From a virus: DNA of 64,000 bases. The notes beneath the pieces are model-generated. The model was not told the origin of the DNA, searched no databases, and saw nothing but the letters and a program-made list of their open reading frames with translations. This document shows positions 9,026 to 17,988 of the stretch, piece after piece. Location of the stretch: positions 1-64,000 of IMG/VR virus record IMGVR_UViG_3300047318_000369, one strand, 5' to 3'. The translations under genes and the position numbers were made by a program. Within the stretch, counting starts at the first letter, position 1. Every line of letters begins with the position of its first letter.

Positions 9026-9355
9026 ATGGCAACCCTGACCACCCAGGTCATCAGCCTCGGCGGCCTGGCCCCGACCTATGGCGCCGCCGCCGCATCCACG
9101 AAGATCCAGTGTGACGAGCGGACGTTCCTGCACGTCAAGAACGCTGCCGGTTCCAGCATGACCGTCACCCTGTCCTCGACCGCGAAGGTCCGCTCGCAGG
9201 CCGCCGCTGACGTCGTCATCACGGTCCCGGCGACGACCGGCGACATGATGATCGGCCCCATCACGAAGGATCTGTTCGCCGGCCTGTCGGACGGTCTCGC
9301 CGCGGTCGCCTACTCGTCGACCACCTCGGTCACCGTCGCCGCCGTGCGCATCTGA
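9026..9355 (+). CDS. Possible head decoration or tail protein
   Basis: 109 residues, Ala/Thr/Val-rich and beta-predicted, with no Cys other than in KIQCDERTF. ATG 9026 has AGAGGAG upstream. It ends just before a hairpin with a T run, so it closes a transcription unit before the major tail gene. Similar short beta proteins in actinophages serve as capsid decoration or tail accessory proteins; its real role is not visible. Confidence 0.6.
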   Translation: MATLTTQVISLGGLAPTYGAAAASTKIQCDERTFLHVKNAAGSSMTVTLSSTAKVRSQAAADVVITVPATTGDMMIGPITKDLFAGLSDGLAAVAYSSTTSVTVAAVRI

Positions 9356-9379
9356 TCCTCGCCCGCCCCCGTCTCGCCC

Positions 9380-9403
9380 GCCCCGCCGCTCGGGGCTTTT
9401 TTT
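9380..9403 (+). terminator. Intrinsic terminator before major tail gene
   Basis: GCCCCG (9380-9385) and CGGGGC (9391-9396) form a stem, followed by seven T (9397-9403). It is one of the few classical Rho-independent terminators in the window, probably partial, since tail genes follow on the same strand. Confidence 0.8.
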
Positions 9404-9421
9404 GTGCCCTGAGGAGGGTTC

Positions 9422-9901
9422 ATGTCTGACCTGATCAGCGATGGCAACACGAAGGTTTCGTGGGTGCCGTCGATCGCGAACATCAACGCGCCGACTGCGG
9501 CGGAGTTGAACGGCGGCTCCGACTGGACGCTGCGCATCACCCCGGACGGCCTGAAGACGGACCCGGCGACGGCGGACGTCGACACGTCGTCGCTGGGTTC
9601 GACGTTCACGACGAACCAGCCGGGAAGGCGGAGTTACACCGTCGAACTCACCTTCAAGCGGGGCTCGACCACGATCGAGGACCAGCCGTACACGACGCTC
9701 ACCTACAACGCGTCCGGCTACCTGGCGGTGCGCCGCGGCGTGGCCTTCGGGACGGCCTACGCGACCGGCGACAAGGTGGAGATCTACCCGGTGACGGCGG
9801 GTGAGGCGCAGAACATCGCCCCGGCGGCGAACGAGCTCAACAAGTTCATGTCGCCGCTCAAGGTCACGTCGGACCCGGCGACGAGGGCTGTCGTCGCCTG
9901 A
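9422..9901 (+). CDS. Major tail protein
   Basis: Tail tube subunit. The 159-residue beta-rich protein has an SDWTLRITPDG segment, a TVELTFKRG strand and a YPVTAGEAQNIAPAANE C-terminal region, typical of siphophage tube proteins. ATG 9422 follows GAGGAGGG. The stop overlaps the next start. It is directly followed by the tail assembly chaperone pair, the standard order. Confidence 0.8.
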   Translation: MSDLISDGNTKVSWVPSIANINAPTAAELNGGSDWTLRITPDGLKTDPATADVDTSSLGSTFTTNQPGRRSYTVELTFKRGSTTIEDQPYTTLTYNASGYLAVRRGVAFGTAYATGDKVEIYPVTAGEAQNIAPAANELNKFMSPLKVTSDPATRAVVA

Positions 9902-10380
9902 TGCCGGATATTTCGGAGCTCTTGGCAGGGGCGTCGCCGCGCGAGGTCACCGTTCAGGTGTGTCTTGCGGGCGACGTGGGCGCCGAACTGGAGGCGCTGG
10001 AAGCTGAGTTGGGGCAGTTGGGGGAGTGGCATTCGACGTCGCTGGGTGAGGTGAATCCGGCCTACGAGCTTCAGGAGCGTCTCACGGCGGCCCGGGAGCG
10101 GGCGCGGGATGCGGCGGTCGAGTTCCGGTTCCGGGCGTTGGGGCATCGCGCCTACAGCAACCTGCTGGCCGCCCATCCGGCACCGGAGGGTTCGAAGGGG
10201 CAGCCCTACGACGCGGGCACGTTTCTGCCCGCAGTCCTGGCAGTCTGCTGTGTCGAGCCGTCCCTGACCCCGGCGCAGGTGGACCGGCTGTTGGACGTCG
10301 TCAACGACGGCACTGCGCGGACCTTGTTCGCTGCGGCGCTCGCCGTGAACGAGGAGCCGAGCCCGGTCCCTTTCTTGTAG
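9901..10380 (+). CDS. Tail assembly chaperone, short form (gpG-like)
   Basis: 159 residues. The C-terminal half holds the pattern HRAY..L.A.HP.......YD..TF.PA......EPSLT......L.D..NDG seen in actinophage tail assembly chaperones. It ends at TAG 10378, four codons after a canonical slippery heptamer, so a fraction of ribosomes should continue into the -1 frame (see the 9901-10733 entry). It acts with the fusion form to fold and assemble the tape measure and tail tube. Confidence 0.85.
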   Translation: MPDISELLAGASPREVTVQVCLAGDVGAELEALEAELGQLGEWHSTSLGEVNPAYELQERLTAARERARDAAVEFRFRALGHRAYSNLLAAHPAPEGSKGQPYDAGTFLPAVLAVCCVEPSLTPAQVDRLLDVVNDGTARTLFAAALAVNEEPSPVPFL

Positions 10381-10733
10381 CCCGCCTACGGGATCACCGG
10401 CTCCCGTACCGGCGGGAAGTCGAGGCGGCCCGGGCGTGGGGCATTCCCCGCAGCATTCTCCTCGGCCGCCCGCAGCCTGGCCCTGGTGAGCCGTTGTGGC
10501 TGCCGGAGGACCGTTGGTGGGCGATGGCCCTGTTGGAGGCCGAATCCGGCCTGTGCGGGGACTGCGGGCATTCGCTCGCCGAGACGACGCATGCCGACAA
10601 CGAGTACGCCTACGACGCGTCAATCACGAAATGCCACGCCTGCCTGGCCGGTGCACGGCGGGTGGCAGCGCACCAGGAAGACGGCGGCAAGACCGACGGC
10701 CTGAAGGTGTCGGTGTTCCGGAGGGAGTCGTAA
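9901..10733 (+). CDS. Tail assembly chaperone, -1 frameshift fusion (gpGT-like)
   Basis: Predicted 277-residue fusion. Reading starts at ATG 9901, slips back one base at 10368-10374 and continues in the other frame to TAA 10731-10733. The downstream part has RAWGIPRSILLGRP and GEPLWLPEDRWWAMALLEAE, signature of gpT-type segments that have no start of their own. It also has two CxxC pairs (CGDC, CHAC) that suggest a bound zinc. This is a well known arrangement in siphophages; the site here is clear. Confidence 0.85.
10368..10374 (+). promoter_or_regulatory. Slippery heptamer CCCTTTC for -1 frameshift
   Basis: In the frame of the short chaperone the bases read C CCT TTC, which fits X XXY YYZ exactly. 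The stop of that frame follows two codons later (TTG TAG). After slipping, reading continues CCC TTT CTT GTA GCC into the fusion frame. Confidence 0.88.
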
Positions 10734-11110
10734 TGGCTGGCATCGACGTGATTGGCCTCACTGTGGTCGTGGACGACCTGGGGACCTTCGCGGAGCGGCT
10801 GAGGGTGAACGTCGGGAAGGCCGTCACGGTCACCAGCCGGAAGGTGCGGGACGACGCCCGTGGCCGGATCAGGGGCCACAAGTACCTGCCCGCCTACCCG
10901 TATTCGATCACCTACGACGTCAAGGTCACGCCTGTAGGTGTCGAGGGCGAGATCGGCCCGGACAAGGGGCGGTCCCAGGGCCCGCTCGGAAACATCATCG
11001 AGTACGGCACCAGCAAGAACGCACCCATTCCACACCTCGGCCCCGCACTGGATGCGAACGCCGACGATCTGGTCACCGGCATCGAAATCGCCGTGCATCA
11101 GGCCATGTAG
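10733..11110 (+). CDS. HK97 gp10-like tail protein
   Basis: 125 residues. The motif RGHKYLPAYPYSITYDV, then IGPDKGRSQGPLGNIIEYGTSKN (in part) and PHLGPALDAN, is the pattern of HK97 gp10-family proteins (tail component, minor tail or tail completion). Start ATG 10733 is in a TAATG overlap with the chaperone fusion stop. Its place between two chaperone-like genes is unusual; this family normally precedes the major tail protein. Confidence 0.75.
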   Translation: MAGIDVIGLTVVVDDLGTFAERLRVNVGKAVTVTSRKVRDDARGRIRGHKYLPAYPYSITYDVKVTPVGVEGEIGPDKGRSQGPLGNIIEYGTSKNAPIPHLGPALDANADDLVTGIEIAVHQAM

Positions 11111-11134
11111 AAGCACGTGAAGGACAGGGAACCC

Positions 11135-11737
11135 ATGACCACTTCGAGCAGGAAGCCGCCCGCGCGTCGGGCTGCGAAGCCCGCGCTGACGTTCGCTGAC
11201 GTGCGGGCCAAGATCCAGCGCCCCCGACAGATCGTCGACATGGTGCTGGACGCCGAGGCCGCCGCCGAGATCGGCGCCCTTGAGCAGCTCCTGGAGCGGG
11301 CGCAGCGGCACGACGAAGCCAACGGTGCGGAGACCGCCCGTGACGTCGCCAAGCACCTCCAGGAGGTGGAGGAGCAGGCGGAGGCATCAAGGGTGCGGTT
11401 CGCGCTGGAGGCCATCACGCACCGCGCCTACCAGGCGCTGAGGGCCGAGCATCCGCCGACGAAGGAGCAGATCGAGACGGCGGCAAGGCGGGGTGGCAAC
11501 GAAGAGCCCGCCTTCGATCCGGACGCGTTCGCTCCCGCCCTCGTCGAGGCTCAGCTGGTCGAGCCGAAGCCCGAGACGCCGGAGGAGTTCGCCGCGTTCT
11601 GGGATGACCTCTCCGACGGCCAACTCGGCCAGCTCTGGCAGGCCGCGATCAGCGTCCAGTTCCAGACCGGCGAACTCGGGCCGCCCTCACAAGCCGCCGC
11701 CGACATCCTCCGCTCCTTCGGGATGGCCACCGGCTGA
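11135..11737 (+). CDS. Second tail assembly chaperone-like protein
   Basis: 200 residues with a basic N terminus. From about residue 85 the pattern ALEAITHRAYQALRAEHP, then PAFDPDAFAPALVEAQLVEP and LSDGQLGQLWQAAISVQ, runs parallel to the C-terminal half of the chaperone at 9901-10380. It looks like a diverged duplicate sitting directly before the tape measure gene, the usual place for the chaperone. No slippery site is obvious near its end. Start ATG 11135 was chosen over GTG 11117 because of AGGGA upstream. Confidence 0.7.
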   Translation: MTTSSRKPPARRAAKPALTFADVRAKIQRPRQIVDMVLDAEAAAEIGALEQLLERAQRHDEANGAETARDVAKHLQEVEEQAEASRVRFALEAITHRAYQALRAEHPPTKEQIETAARRGGNEEPAFDPDAFAPALVEAQLVEPKPETPEEFAAFWDDLSDGQLGQLWQAAISVQFQTGELGPPSQAAADILRSFGMATG

Positions 11738-11774
11738 CCTGCCTCTACGCAATAACTGAAGATCGGGGGCAGCC

Positions 11775-14700
11775 GTGGCCGACCGTACCGTGCGCGTCCG
11801 CGTGATCGCCGAGATGCCCGGCTTCGGCACCATCGTTCGCACCGGAACCGGCGAACTGATTGCCCTCGGGGATGCCTCCCTGGTCGCTGGGCGCGGCATC
11901 CGGGCCCTCGGCGCGGACGGCGCGGCGGCCCGTACCGGTCTGATGGCGATGGGTGCAGGCGCACGCGGCGGCGCGGCAGGCGTCGGGGAGGCTGACGCGG
12001 CGGCCCTGGCGGCACGCCGCGGCACTCGGGCCTTGCGTGACGAGACCGCGCTCGCGCCCGCAGCCTTCGGACGGATGGGCTCTGCGGCCCGCACCGGCAT
12101 GGGCTCGGTCCGCTCCGGCGTCGAATCCGTTCTCGGCCCCGTCAAGCACCTCGGCGCCCTCCTGGCGGGCGGGGCGATCCTGTTCGGCCTGCACGACATC
12201 GTCCACGCGGGCAACGAGTACACCGACGCGATGAACAAGTTCCTTGAGGTCACGCGGGCCTCAGGGGCACAGATGTCGTCGGCGGGCCGTGAAGCGCAGG
12301 CGCTCGGCGCGGACATGAAACTCCCCAGCGCGAACGCGGCCGAGGCCGCCGACGCGATGGTCGAGTTGGCCAAGGCGGGCCTGTCGGCACAGGACGCCAT
12401 CCGGGCCGCCCGAGGCACCATCCAGCTCTCCGCCGCCGCTCGAACCGACGTCGCGACCGCGGCGAAGATCGAGGGCGACATCATGGACCAGTTCGCCCTC
12501 AAATCCACTGAGGCGACCCATGTCGCGGACGTCCTCGCCAACACGTCGAACTCGGCGTCCGGCGAACTCATGGACATCTACTACGCGATGAAATACGTGG
12601 GCCCCATCGCCCACACCATGGGCATCTCCATCAAGGACACCGCCACCGCAGTCGGCCTCCTCGGCAAGTCCGGCATCATCGGCGAAACCGCCGGTACCGC
12701 CCTGCGGTCGGCGCTGGTCAACATGGCGAAGCCGACGAAACTCGCCTCGAAGGGCCTGCACGAACTCGGCATTGAAGCGTTCGACAGCAAGGGCAACTTC
12801 AAGGGCCTCCAGTACGTCATCACGCAACTCGGCGACGCCTCCCACCACCTGACGACACAGCAGTTCACGGCAGCCGCCGCGATGGCGTTCGGCAAACCCG
12901 CCCTTGCGGGCATGGTGGCGCTCGCCCACCAGGGCGGCACCGCATTCCAGCAGTTCGGCGTCCAGGTCGGCCGCGTAGGCGGCGCCGCAGCCCTGGCGGC
13001 AGCGGAGTCGAAAGGTCTGGGCGGCGCCATGCGCGGCCTCGGCAAGCAGCTCCAATCCGCCTTCCTCCAGGTGTACTTGGGCGTCGCGCCCGGCCTGGAG
13101 AAGATCACCCGGTCGATGACGAAGGGCGTCTCGGACGCCATCCCTTACATCAAGGGCGGCATCCGCATCGCCGGAGACCTGTGGGACATCTACGGGCCAG
13201 CGGTCGAAGCCAAGCTGCATGCGGCGTCGAGCGGCATCGGCAAAGCAGCCGCGAGCCTGGCGAACCCGGTGAAGGCGGCGCTCAGTGGGGCACTCGTCGC
13301 CGCGGTACCGCTGGCCATCACCTCCGTGCAGTCGCTGGAGGAGGTGCTCAGTAACGCCGGTGCTGCAGCTGCACCGCTCGTCGGCGGCATGCATGACCTG
13401 CTCACATCCGTCTCCTCGGGGGCGGGCACCCTCGGCGTGGCCACAGGACGGCTGCAAGTCGGCGTCGGCCTGATCGGCGACATGTCCGGCATCCTGCGGC
13501 CGATCGGCGAGCTGGTGGGCGGCATCGCCCACGCTTTCGCCGGACTCCCCGGACCCATTCAACTGTCCGTCCTTTCGATGATCGCAATGAGGCCGTTCCG
13601 CGGCCAGATCCAGGGAATGCGTGACACGGTTGTCGGCTACGGCCGTTCCGCCGTCACGTCGTTCAACGGCGTGCGCGGCGCCATGCAGACACAGCAGATG
13701 CTTGCCTCGCAGGCCGGGATATCGCTTGGGCGTTGGGGGTCGGGGCTCGCCGCTCTGCAAGCCCGCTCCCCGGCCATCGCCGCTATGGGTGCGAGCTTCC
13801 GCACCGCATCGACCGGCATTCAGGAGGCGGGCGGACGGCTGGTCGGCCTCCGGTCAGCGGCCGGAGGCGCCATGGCCGCCCTCGGAACGGGCGCCGGCCG
13901 CGGCCTGATGGGTGCGGCCCGCGGCCTGTACGGCTTCCTCGGAGGACCGTGGGGTATCGCCATCGCGGGCGCCATGGTCGGCCTCGACATGCTGGCCCAG
14001 AAGCAGCAGGCAGCCGCGGCAGCAACTGCCGCGCATCAGCAGCGTGTCACCGGGCTGGCCCAGGCGCTGCAGGAGTCCGCCGGGGCAATGGATGGCGGTG
14101 TGCGTGCGGCAGCCGTCCAGATCATCTCCGACGCCAAGCTGCGGGACGGCAAGACCCAGCTGCTGGACGTCACCTCAAAGGCCGGTCTCACCGCCCAGCA
14201 GGTGACGGACGCATACCTGGGCGAGGGAACCAGCGTCCAGCAACTGGCGCAGAAGTACAAAGACCTGGCGAAAACCAAGATGGATGAGGCGTTCTCCAAG
14301 GAGTCGCCTAGCGCAAGGAATCACAGCGCCGAATACAACAGCCTCATCGAGCAGGCAAATTCCTACGCTGCGGCGGGCAACGCACTCGGCGGCCTGTCGG
14401 GCGAGTTCGACGCGGCCGGAAAGAAGGCGAAGGACGTGGCCGCCGCCGTCAAGGGGTCGGGTGCTGCAGCGTTGGACGCGACCGACCCCACCGGCAGGCT
14501 GCAGACCGCCATTAAGACCCTCGGCGACTCCGCATCGGATGCGGACACGAAGGCGCGCGCGTTGCACACCGCCCTCGACCTGCTGTCAGGCGGCGAACTC
14601 GACGTGCAGGCAGCGGTCGCCAACATGAACCAGGCGCTCCTCGACCTCAACGGCAGCTACAAGGACGGCGTCGACCACTCCAACGGCTACGGCAAAGCCC

Positions 14701-17090
14701 TGCTACAGGTCGACGGATCACTCAACACGACGTCGGAGAACGGGCAGGGCCTGTGGACCAAGCTGCAGGCCCTGAACGAGCAGACGGCTGGAGCGGCGCA
14801 GTCGACATACGATTTCGCGCGCGCCAACAGCGAAGGCGTCGTCCCGGCCTTGAAGCAGGCCGAGGGCCGCATGCAGAAGTCGTGGGAGGCGGCGGTCACG
14901 GCGGGGGAGAAGTTCGGGCTGACCGCCGATCAGGCGAAGGTGTTGGCGGCACAGATGGGATTCATCCCGTCGTCGCTGGCCATCACCATGTCGACGCCAG
15001 GTCTCAGTGAGACCCAGAAGCAACTGCTGTATGTGCAGGGCCTGGCCGGGCACATGCCGAAGGGGTCGACGATCCGGGTGTCGGCACTCACTGCCGAGGC
15101 GAAGAAGGACATCGAGGACGTCGGCTTCAAGGTGAAGACCCTGCCTGGCGGACGACAGATGGAGATCACCGCGCCGACCGGCAAGGCTGCCGCCGCATTG
15201 GACGCGCTGATCGCGATCAAGTTGCCAGCGAAGACCGTGAGCGTCAATGCGAAGACCGCCGCTACGATCGCCGCTCTCCAGGCAGTCAAGGGCCAGCTCG
15301 CTGGCGTCCCGCGCGGCAAGTCCATCACCATCACGGCACCGTCCGGGGCTGCGATCACCGCGCTCCGCAAGATCGGCTTCAACGTCACATCGCTGCCCCA
15401 CAAGCAAGTCCGGGTCACCGTGCCGACCGGATCAGCATTCAGCTCGACCGCCGCAATCCAGCGGTATATCAACAACCTGCACGGCAAGACCGTCACCAAC
15501 TACGTCAACTCGATCGTGACCACGACGAAGAAGTCCGTCCACGAGGTCGTCGGCAAGGCCGACGGCGGCATCGTCAGCTTCTACGCCGACGGCGGCATGC
15601 ACGAGAACCACGTCGCACAGATCGCCCGCAAGGGCACCTACCGGGTATGGGCGGAGGACGAGGCTGGGGACGAGGCCTACATTCCCCTCAACCCGGCGAA
15701 GCGTGGCCGCTCCCGGCAGATCGCCGCGCAGACCGTCAGCCGTCTCGGCGGGGCTGTCGCCTGGTACGCCAACGGCGGTCTGAGCGGCTTCACGTACACG
15801 CCGAGCGGCCAGCCGGTGCTCGGCGGGCCGTCGGACGCCAAGTCGCGCTACGACCAGGACGTTCAGCGCCTGAAGGACGCCTGGGGTGTCCTCAACACGG
15901 CGCTGAAAGAGCAGAAGAAGGCCGCCGACAGCCTCACCGCAGCCGAGAAGAATTTGTCGAAGGTCCGCCACCAGCACCACACGGCAGCCCAACTGCGGGC
16001 CGCCGAGGACCGTGTCGAGAAGGCGAAGTCGGCGAAGAAGACCAGAGACAAGACGGTCAGCGCCGACCGGCAGAAGGTGTACGCCGCGGATTCGGCCCTC
16101 GGCGTGAAGAGGGGGGCGAAGGCGCCCACCGGCTTCGACCTGAAGGCCTACGAGAAGCAGCTCAACGCGTCCGTCGCGGCAACGGACAAGTGGCGCACCA
16201 ACCTGTCGAAGATCTCCAAGCGGGGCGGTGCTGAGGTTGAATCCCTCCTGGAGAACATGGGCCAGGACGGTTACGCCCTCGTCAACTCGCTGGCTGGAGC
16301 GTCCACCAAACAGTTCAACGACATCGTCAAGAAGCTGCAGAAGACCGGCGACGTCGCCAAGGCCACGCTCGCCGACTTCGACAAGCAGCTCAACGCGTCC
16401 ACCCAGCAGAACCAGCAGTTCGCGGCCGACCTGCAGAAGCTGGCGGCAGAAGGATTCGGCGATCTGGCCTCGGCCCTCGCGGCACAGGGCGACTCCAACG
16501 CGATGACTCTCGCCCACGAGGCGGCAGGCAACAGCAAGAGCGCCTCAGCGGCCAACAAGAACGTCACCAAGGCGCAGGCCACGCTGACCGGCGACGACCT
16601 GACGAACTCGCTGATCCTGCTATCCACGCTGCGTGGCGGGACGGGCCGCGGCTACGCCGACCTCATCGCGGCAGGCCTCGGCACCGACGTCATCAAGGCC
16701 CTCGTGCCGAAAATGACCAAGCAGATCGGCGCGTTGCCCGACGCCAACAAGTCGGCGTTCGTGCGGCAGTGGGTGTCGCAGGGCGGCCAGCCGATGGCGC
16801 TCGGCGGCATCCTCACCCGTCCGACCCCGGTCCTCGCCGGCGAGGCCGGTGTCCCCGAGGCGTTCATTCCGCTCACCGGCACCGTGCGCAGCCGGGCCCT
16901 GCTCGCCGCATCCGCCGCAGCGCTCGGCTACCACCTGGTCCCCGCCAGCCGGTGGGCGAGCCACAGCTACAGCGACATGCGGAGTGGAGGCCAGGGCGAC
17001 CGGATCAACAACATCACCCTCAACGGCGCCAAGCAGACCACCGCCGAACAGGCAATGGACATCGCCCGCCACATGGCATTCGTCGGCTGA
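11775..17090 (+). CDS. Tape measure protein
   Basis: 1771 residues, GTG start with GGGGGCAG upstream. N-terminal half is Ala/Gly-rich and helical. Hydrophobic segments lie around ILFGLHDIVHAG and GGPWGIAIAGAMVGLDML. A TP901-type phage tail tape core surrounds the early AMNKFLEVTRASGAQM region. Coiled-coil Lys/Ala/Asp stretches follow in the C-terminal third. Two related segments, ending in EDEAGDEAYIPLNPAKRGRS and GEAGVPEAFIPLTGT, are typical of actinophage tape measures. By the usual rule of about 0.15 nm per residue the tail would be roughly 0.27 micrometres long. Confidence 0.93.
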   Translation: MADRTVRVRVIAEMPGFGTIVRTGTGELIALGDASLVAGRGIRALGADGAAARTGLMAMGAGARGGAAGVGEADAAALAARRGTRALRDETALAPAAFGRMGSAARTGMGSVRSGVESVLGPVKHLGALLAGGAILFGLHDIVHAGNEYTDAMNKFLEVTRASGAQMSSAGREAQALGADMKLPSANAAEAADAMVELAKAGLSAQDAIRAARGTIQLSAAARTDVATAAKIEGDIMDQFALKSTEATHVADVLANTSNSASGELMDIYYAMKYVGPIAHTMGISIKDTATAVGLLGKSGIIGETAGTALRSALVNMAKPTKLASKGLHELGIEAFDSKGNFKGLQYVITQLGDASHHLTTQQFTAAAAMAFGKPALAGMVALAHQGGTAFQQFGVQVGRVGGAAALAAAESKGLGGAMRGLGKQLQSAFLQVYLGVAPGLEKITRSMTKGVSDAIPYIKGGIRIAGDLWDIYGPAVEAKLHAASSGIGKAAASLANPVKAALSGALVAAVPLAITSVQSLEEVLSNAGAAAAPLVGGMHDLLTSVSSGAGTLGVATGRLQVGVGLIGDMSGILRPIGELVGGIAHAFAGLPGPIQLSVLSMIAMRPFRGQIQGMRDTVVGYGRSAVTSFNGVRGAMQTQQMLASQAGISLGRWGSGLAALQARSPAIAAMGASFRTASTGIQEAGGRLVGLRSAAGGAMAALGTGAGRGLMGAARGLYGFLGGPWGIAIAGAMVGLDMLAQKQQAAAAATAAHQQRVTGLAQALQESAGAMDGGVRAAAVQIISDAKLRDGKTQLLDVTSKAGLTAQQVTDAYLGEGTSVQQLAQKYKDLAKTKMDEAFSKESPSARNHSAEYNSLIEQANSYAAAGNALGGLSGEFDAAGKKAKDVAAAVKGSGAAALDATDPTGRLQTAIKTLGDSASDADTKARALHTALDLLSGGELDVQAAVANMNQALLDLNGSYKDGVDHSNGYGKALLQVDGSLNTTSENGQGLWTKLQALNEQTAGAAQSTYDFARANSEGVVPALKQAEGRMQKSWEAAVTAGEKFGLTADQAKVLAAQMGFIPSSLAITMSTPGLSETQKQLLYVQGLAGHMPKGSTIRVSALTAEAKKDIEDVGFKVKTLPGGRQMEITAPTGKAAAALDALIAIKLPAKTVSVNAKTAATIAALQAVKGQLAGVPRGKSITITAPSGAAITALRKIGFNVTSLPHKQVRVTVPTGSAFSSTAAIQRYINNLHGKTVTNYVNSIVTTTKKSVHEVVGKADGGIVSFYADGGMHENHVAQIARKGTYRVWAEDEAGDEAYIPLNPAKRGRSRQIAAQTVSRLGGAVAWYANGGLSGFTYTPSGQPVLGGPSDAKSRYDQDVQRLKDAWGVLNTALKEQKKAADSLTAAEKNLSKVRHQHHTAAQLRAAEDRVEKAKSAKKTRDKTVSADRQKVYAADSALGVKRGAKAPTGFDLKAYEKQLNASVAATDKWRTNLSKISKRGGAEVESLLENMGQDGYALVNSLAGASTKQFNDIVKKLQKTGDVAKATLADFDKQLNASTQQNQQFAADLQKLAAEGFGDLASALAAQGDSNAMTLAHEAAGNSKSASAANKNVTKAQATLTGDDLTNSLILLSTLRGGTGRGYADLIAAGLGTDVIKALVPKMTKQIGALPDANKSAFVRQWVSQGGQPMALGGILTRPTPVLAGEAGVPEAFIPLTGTVRSRALLAASAAALGYHLVPASRWASHSYSDMRSGGQGDRINNITLNGAKQTTAEQAMDIARHMAFVG

Positions 17091-17105
17091 CAGGGAGGGG
17101 GCGCG

Positions 17106-17978
17106 GTGCCATTCACGGCAGGACAAGACCTCGGCGGAGTCTGGGCCGACCTCGGCGCTATCCAACTCGGCCGGGTCGACGCCAACGGGGTCGCCTGGGC
17201 GTTGCAGGATCTGCAGGGCTGGGACGGCTCCGAGGTCCGGTCCGAATACACCGACCGGGAGGCCGACCATGGATCGTGGGCGTCACCCGTCTACCTCGGG
17301 TCGCGGCCCATCACTCTGGCCGGCAACATCACCGCCCCGGACCGGCCAAGCTTGGAGAGTGCACTGGAGCAGCTGCGGTCGGCGGCTGCGCTGACCGACA
17401 CCACGCTGGTGGTGTACGAACTGACGTCACCAAAGCAAGCCGTGGTGCGCCGGTCCGGGAAACCCCTGTTCGCCTACATCACGGACCGGATCGCCACCTA
17501 CAGCGTGCTCGTGACGGCCGGGGATCCGCGCCGCTACAGCACCACCCTGCAGACCGGAACGACGGGCCTGCCCAGCACGACGGGCGGCCTCACCTTCCCG
17601 ATCACCTTCCCGGTCACGTTCTCGGCGACAACCGTGTCCGGGCAGATCGGCGCCGTCAACTCCGGCTCCATAGAGACCCGGCCGATCCTGACGATCGCCG
17701 GGCCCGTGGTGGCGCCCACCGTGTCCGCCCTATACCCGGACGGCACGGTGCGGCAGCTCATCTACTCACTCGACCTGGCGTCCGGCGACGTCCTGACCAT
17801 CGACACCGACGCCCACACCGTGCTGCTCAACGGCTCCGTATCCCGGCGCCGTTTCATGTCGGTGCCGTCCGGATGGCCCACGATCCCGGCCGGGGCGTCT
17901 GTCAGCTATCAGTTCCAGAGCTCGACCTACAACGCGAGCGCAATGCTGACCGCCCAATGGCGCTCGGCGTGGATGTGA
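17106..17978 (+). CDS. Distal tail protein (Dit-like)
   Basis: 290 residues directly after the tape measure. N-terminal beta domain with RPITLAGNITAPDRPSLESALEQL, then SGKPLFAYITDRI and TAGDPRRYS, the conserved pattern of siphophage distal tail proteins that link tube and tip. The C-terminal part is a beta-sandwich-like Thr/Val-rich region. GTG 17106 has GGGAGGGGGCGC upstream. Confidence 0.8.
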   Translation: MPFTAGQDLGGVWADLGAIQLGRVDANGVAWALQDLQGWDGSEVRSEYTDREADHGSWASPVYLGSRPITLAGNITAPDRPSLESALEQLRSAAALTDTTLVVYELTSPKQAVVRRSGKPLFAYITDRIATYSVLVTAGDPRRYSTTLQTGTTGLPSTTGGLTFPITFPVTFSATTVSGQIGAVNSGSIETRPILTIAGPVVAPTVSALYPDGTVRQLIYSLDLASGDVLTIDTDAHTVLLNGSVSRRRFMSVPSGWPTIPAGASVSYQFQSSTYNASAMLTAQWRSAWM

Positions 17979-17988
17979 GGAGGCGTTC

